This document shows, one piece after another, positions 4,723 to 6,300 of a DNA stretch of 6,300 bases; the stretch's first letter is position 1, and each line of letters starts with the position of its first letter. The stretch lies in contig MFAQ01000024.1 in assembly GCA_001776275.1 (NCBI GenBank), positions 356 through 6,655 on the forward strand. The letters run 5' to 3'. A model generated the notes under the pieces. That model saw only the letters and a program-made list of their open reading frames with translations. It was not told the DNA's origin and searched no databases. The translations under genes and the position numbers were made by a program. Source of the stretch: Candidatus Collierbacteria bacterium RIFOXYD1_FULL_40_9 (GTDB taxonomy: Bacteria > Patescibacteriota > Microgenomatia > UBA1400 > MFAQ01).

Positions 4723-5475
4723 CTACTTTTTAATTGCTAGTATCGCCATAAACATCGGAAACTCTTCTCTGGCTCTGTTTTCTTGTTTGGCATTTTTACC
4801 TTCACTGTGTTTTTCCGAGGTCCACTCTTCTATTTTTTCAATATAAAATCCATTCTCAAACAGCATTTTCGAATAATTCTCAAGGGGTCTATGGTAAGAC
4901 CAGGTAACAGGTGAATTTTCTTCTCCAGGGTGAACATTAATTGGTATCTCAAGCGGGCTCATATATCTATTTACCCTTCTATATTGTAGCTTTTGTTGCT
5001 TATCATCCTCCCAAGAACTCTGCCTAGGGATACGAAAGGAGGGGTGATTAAGAACAATCAAAAATTTAGCTCCTTTACTCAGTCTCTGACTAGCCTGTTC
5101 AATCGCTTTTTCTGGTTCTTTAATATTTTGAAGCGCCAAAATAATTACCCCTCTATCAAAAACTTCTCTCACTGGGATATTTTTGGTTGCGTCAGCTACT
5201 ATGTATTTGTGCTTGTTGTTTCTATCTCTCTTCTTGGCTTCCAAAATTAATCCATTCGCCTTATCTACTCCAAGGTACTCAATTTGTGGGTCAAGGCTTC
5301 TGGCGAAAACCCCCTGACCACAAGCAATATCTATCAGCTTAGAGTCCTTCTTAAGTTCAAGAAGAATAAGCGACTTGGGGATAATCACAGCCTGGTGAAA
5401 ATAGTGTCCCTTCTCGCCCACAATCCCACCATACCACTTGCTTACTTTCTGCCACGAGGTGTCATTAGTCTTCAT
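4723..5475 (-). CDS. Class I SAM-dependent methyltransferase (first gene of pair)
   Basis: The 250-residue protein has motif I LIDIACGQG (47-55), acidic D71 after beta-2 (YLGVDKA), D95 in IVADAT, and FDRGVIILALQNIKEPEKA (106-124) in the motif IV/V region. After the core strand FLIVLNHPSF, a distinctive NHPSFRIPRQSSW segment (143-155) and QYRRVNRYMSP (164-174) match a methyltransferase family I recall from bacterial genomes, without an assigned substrate. The N-terminal WQKVSKWYGGIVGEKGHYFH (8-27) also fits that family and supports the ATG at 5473-5475. No Shine-Dalgarno or strong promoter is visible. The best -10-like hexamer 6 nt upstream is TGA-GAAAAT, only 4/6. The gene ends exactly where the second methyltransferase gene begins, so the two proteins may act in one pathway. 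They differ strongly outside the core, so this is not a recent tandem duplication. Confidence 0.9.
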   Translation of the reverse strand: MKTNDTSWQKVSKWYGGIVGEKGHYFHQAVIIPKSLILLELKKDSKLIDIACGQGVFARSLDPQIEYLGVDKANGLILEAKKRDRNNKHKYIVADATKNIPVREVFDRGVIILALQNIKEPEKAIEQASQRLSKGAKFLIVLNHPSFRIPRQSSWEDDKQQKLQYRRVNRYMSPLEIPINVHPGEENSPVTWSYHRPLENYSKMLFENGFYIEKIEEWTSEKHSEGKNAKQENRAREEFPMFMAILAIKK

Positions 5476-5535
5476 GTTGCTATTTTCTCATATTTTGCTT
5501 AATATAGTAGTGTAACCCAAACAAATACCGAATAT

Positions 5536-6300
5536 ATGAGCAATGCAGAGCCACTAGCTAGTAAAATCCGCCCCAAAAGTGTCAACGAGTATATTGGTCA
5601 AGATCATTTAGTAGGGGAAGGTAAACCACTACGTCTTGCTATCGAAAACAAACTTATTTTCTCTTTTATTCTCTGGGGTACACCAGGCACCGGCAAAACC
5701 ACTATTGCCAGAATCTATGCCGATGCTATCGAGGCCGACTTTCACGAACTCTCAGCAGTCTCAGCTGGCAAAGACGATATCAGAAAAATTGCTGGCACTG
5801 ACAACAAAGCCGAAAAACCTATCGTTTTGTTCTTAGACGAAATTCACCGCTTCAACAAAGCCCAACAAGACTTTCTCTTACCCTTTGTCGAGTCTGGCAG
5901 GCTTACTCTCATCGGCGCCACTACCGAAAACCCCAGTTTCGAGGTTATCGCTCCTCTTTTATCTCGTTGTCGTGTTTTTGTTCTCAAAGAACACTCTCCA
6001 GAAGATATAAGCAAAATTGTCGATACAGCGACAAAGGCACTAAAAACCAAAATCGATGCCGATGTCAAAGAGTGGCTTTCCGAATTTGCCAATGGCGACG
6101 CCCGCCAAGCCATCGGCCTTATCGAATCAACCTACAACCTTTACAAAGACCTCACTATCGAAAATTTCAAAAATGCCATTCAAAATAAATTTTTAAGATT
6201 CGATAAAAAAGGTGAAGAGCACTACAACCTTATTAGTGCTTTTATAAAATCTATGAGAGCAAGCAACAAAGATGCAACCATTTATTATTTGGCTCGTTTA
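5536..6300 (+). CDS. rarA: Replication-associated recombination protein A (AAA+ ATPase), partial at right edge
   Basis: The first 255 residues of the RarA/MgsA (Mgs1/WRNIP1) family are present and the gene runs off the window; full-length proteins are usually a little over 400 residues. It starts with the typical IRPKSVNEYIGQDHLVGEGK (11-30). Walker A is GTPGTGKT (48-55), Walker B is FLDEIHRFNKAQQ (99-111) and sensor 1 is IGATTENPSF (126-135). The arginine-finger region is LLSRCRVFVL, followed by the lid domain with NGDARQAIGLIE. The C-terminal tetramerisation region begins with HYNLISAFIKSMRASN near the edge. These ATPases act at stalled replication forks and single-strand DNA ends, helping restart and recombination. 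The ATG at 5536 fits the family N-terminus. No Shine-Dalgarno is present, and the 60-bp gap to the divergent methyltransferase gene has no convincing promoter. Confidence 0.96.
   Translation, partial: MSNAEPLASKIRPKSVNEYIGQDHLVGEGKPLRLAIENKLIFSFILWGTPGTGKTTIARIYADAIEADFHELSAVSAGKDDIRKIAGTDNKAEKPIVLFLDEIHRFNKAQQDFLLPFVESGRLTLIGATTENPSFEVIAPLLSRCRVFVLKEHSPEDISKIVDTATKALKTKIDADVKEWLSEFANGDARQAIGLIESTYNLYKDLTIENFKNAIQNKFLRFDKKGEEHYNLISAFIKSMRASNKDATIYYLARL

Noticed and set aside
5477..5505. Plus-strand promoter for rarA (TTGCTA, 17 bp, TAATAT)
   Set aside because: Both hexamers match consensus at only 4/6, which is expected by chance in this AT-rich gap.
5844..6188. Open frames on both strands within the rarA region
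   Set aside because: They are shadows of the rarA frame, which is supported by Walker A, Walker B and sensor 1 motifs over the same bases.

Overview
The window looks like a piece of a small, AT-rich, tightly packed bacterial genome. Candidate Phyla Radiation (Patescibacteria) is my best guess. The reasons are a glycine/RGG-rich protein with a CxxC-x17-CxxC zinc ribbon of a type I associate with these lineages, NAD made by salvage (PnuC + NadR), intergenic gaps mostly under 100 bp, convergent genes whose 3' ends overlap, and start codons without Shine-Dalgarno sequences. This placement is inference from style and gene families. There is no rRNA or other marker here to prove it. I saw no tRNA, rRNA, CRISPR array, transposase or phage gene.

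Layout. (1) 1-170: the last 55 codons of an unidentified + strand gene, whose stop codon overlaps the stop of the opposing DUF4256-family gene (167-691, -). (2) 704-726: a clear intrinsic terminator on the - strand, closing a frameshifted hypothetical gene (736-1181, -). (3) 1182-1265: a compact divergent regulatory region. It carries a near-perfect promoter for pnuC, a TATAAT promoter for the - strand gene, and a 17-bp palindrome over both -35 elements. (4) 1266-2910: a two-gene operon, pnuC and nadR. PnuC would import nicotinamide riboside; NadR would phosphorylate it to NMN and adenylate it to NAD+. (5) 2876-3340 (-): the RGG-rich zinc-ribbon protein. (6) 3420-3941 (+): a zinc-ribbon Nudix hydrolase. 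(7) 3922-5475 (-): two abutting SAM-dependent methyltransferase genes. (8) 5536 to the right edge (+): the first 255 codons of the AAA+ ATPase RarA/MgsA.

The most interesting signals are regulatory and architectural. The promoter -10 boxes of pnuC and the zinc-ribbon gene share the 10-mer ATGCTATAAT and lie only 6-7 nt from the start codon, which predicts leaderless mRNAs. Two further genes have weaker -10-like hexamers at similar spacing. The NAD-salvage promoter carries a palindromic candidate operator. All three convergent gene junctions overlap. NadR has threonine where the Walker A lysine is expected. A 1-nt deletion in a G4 run splits an otherwise coherent 148-residue gene. I do not see a complete, clearly new multi-gene system such as a defence or toxin-antitoxin module.
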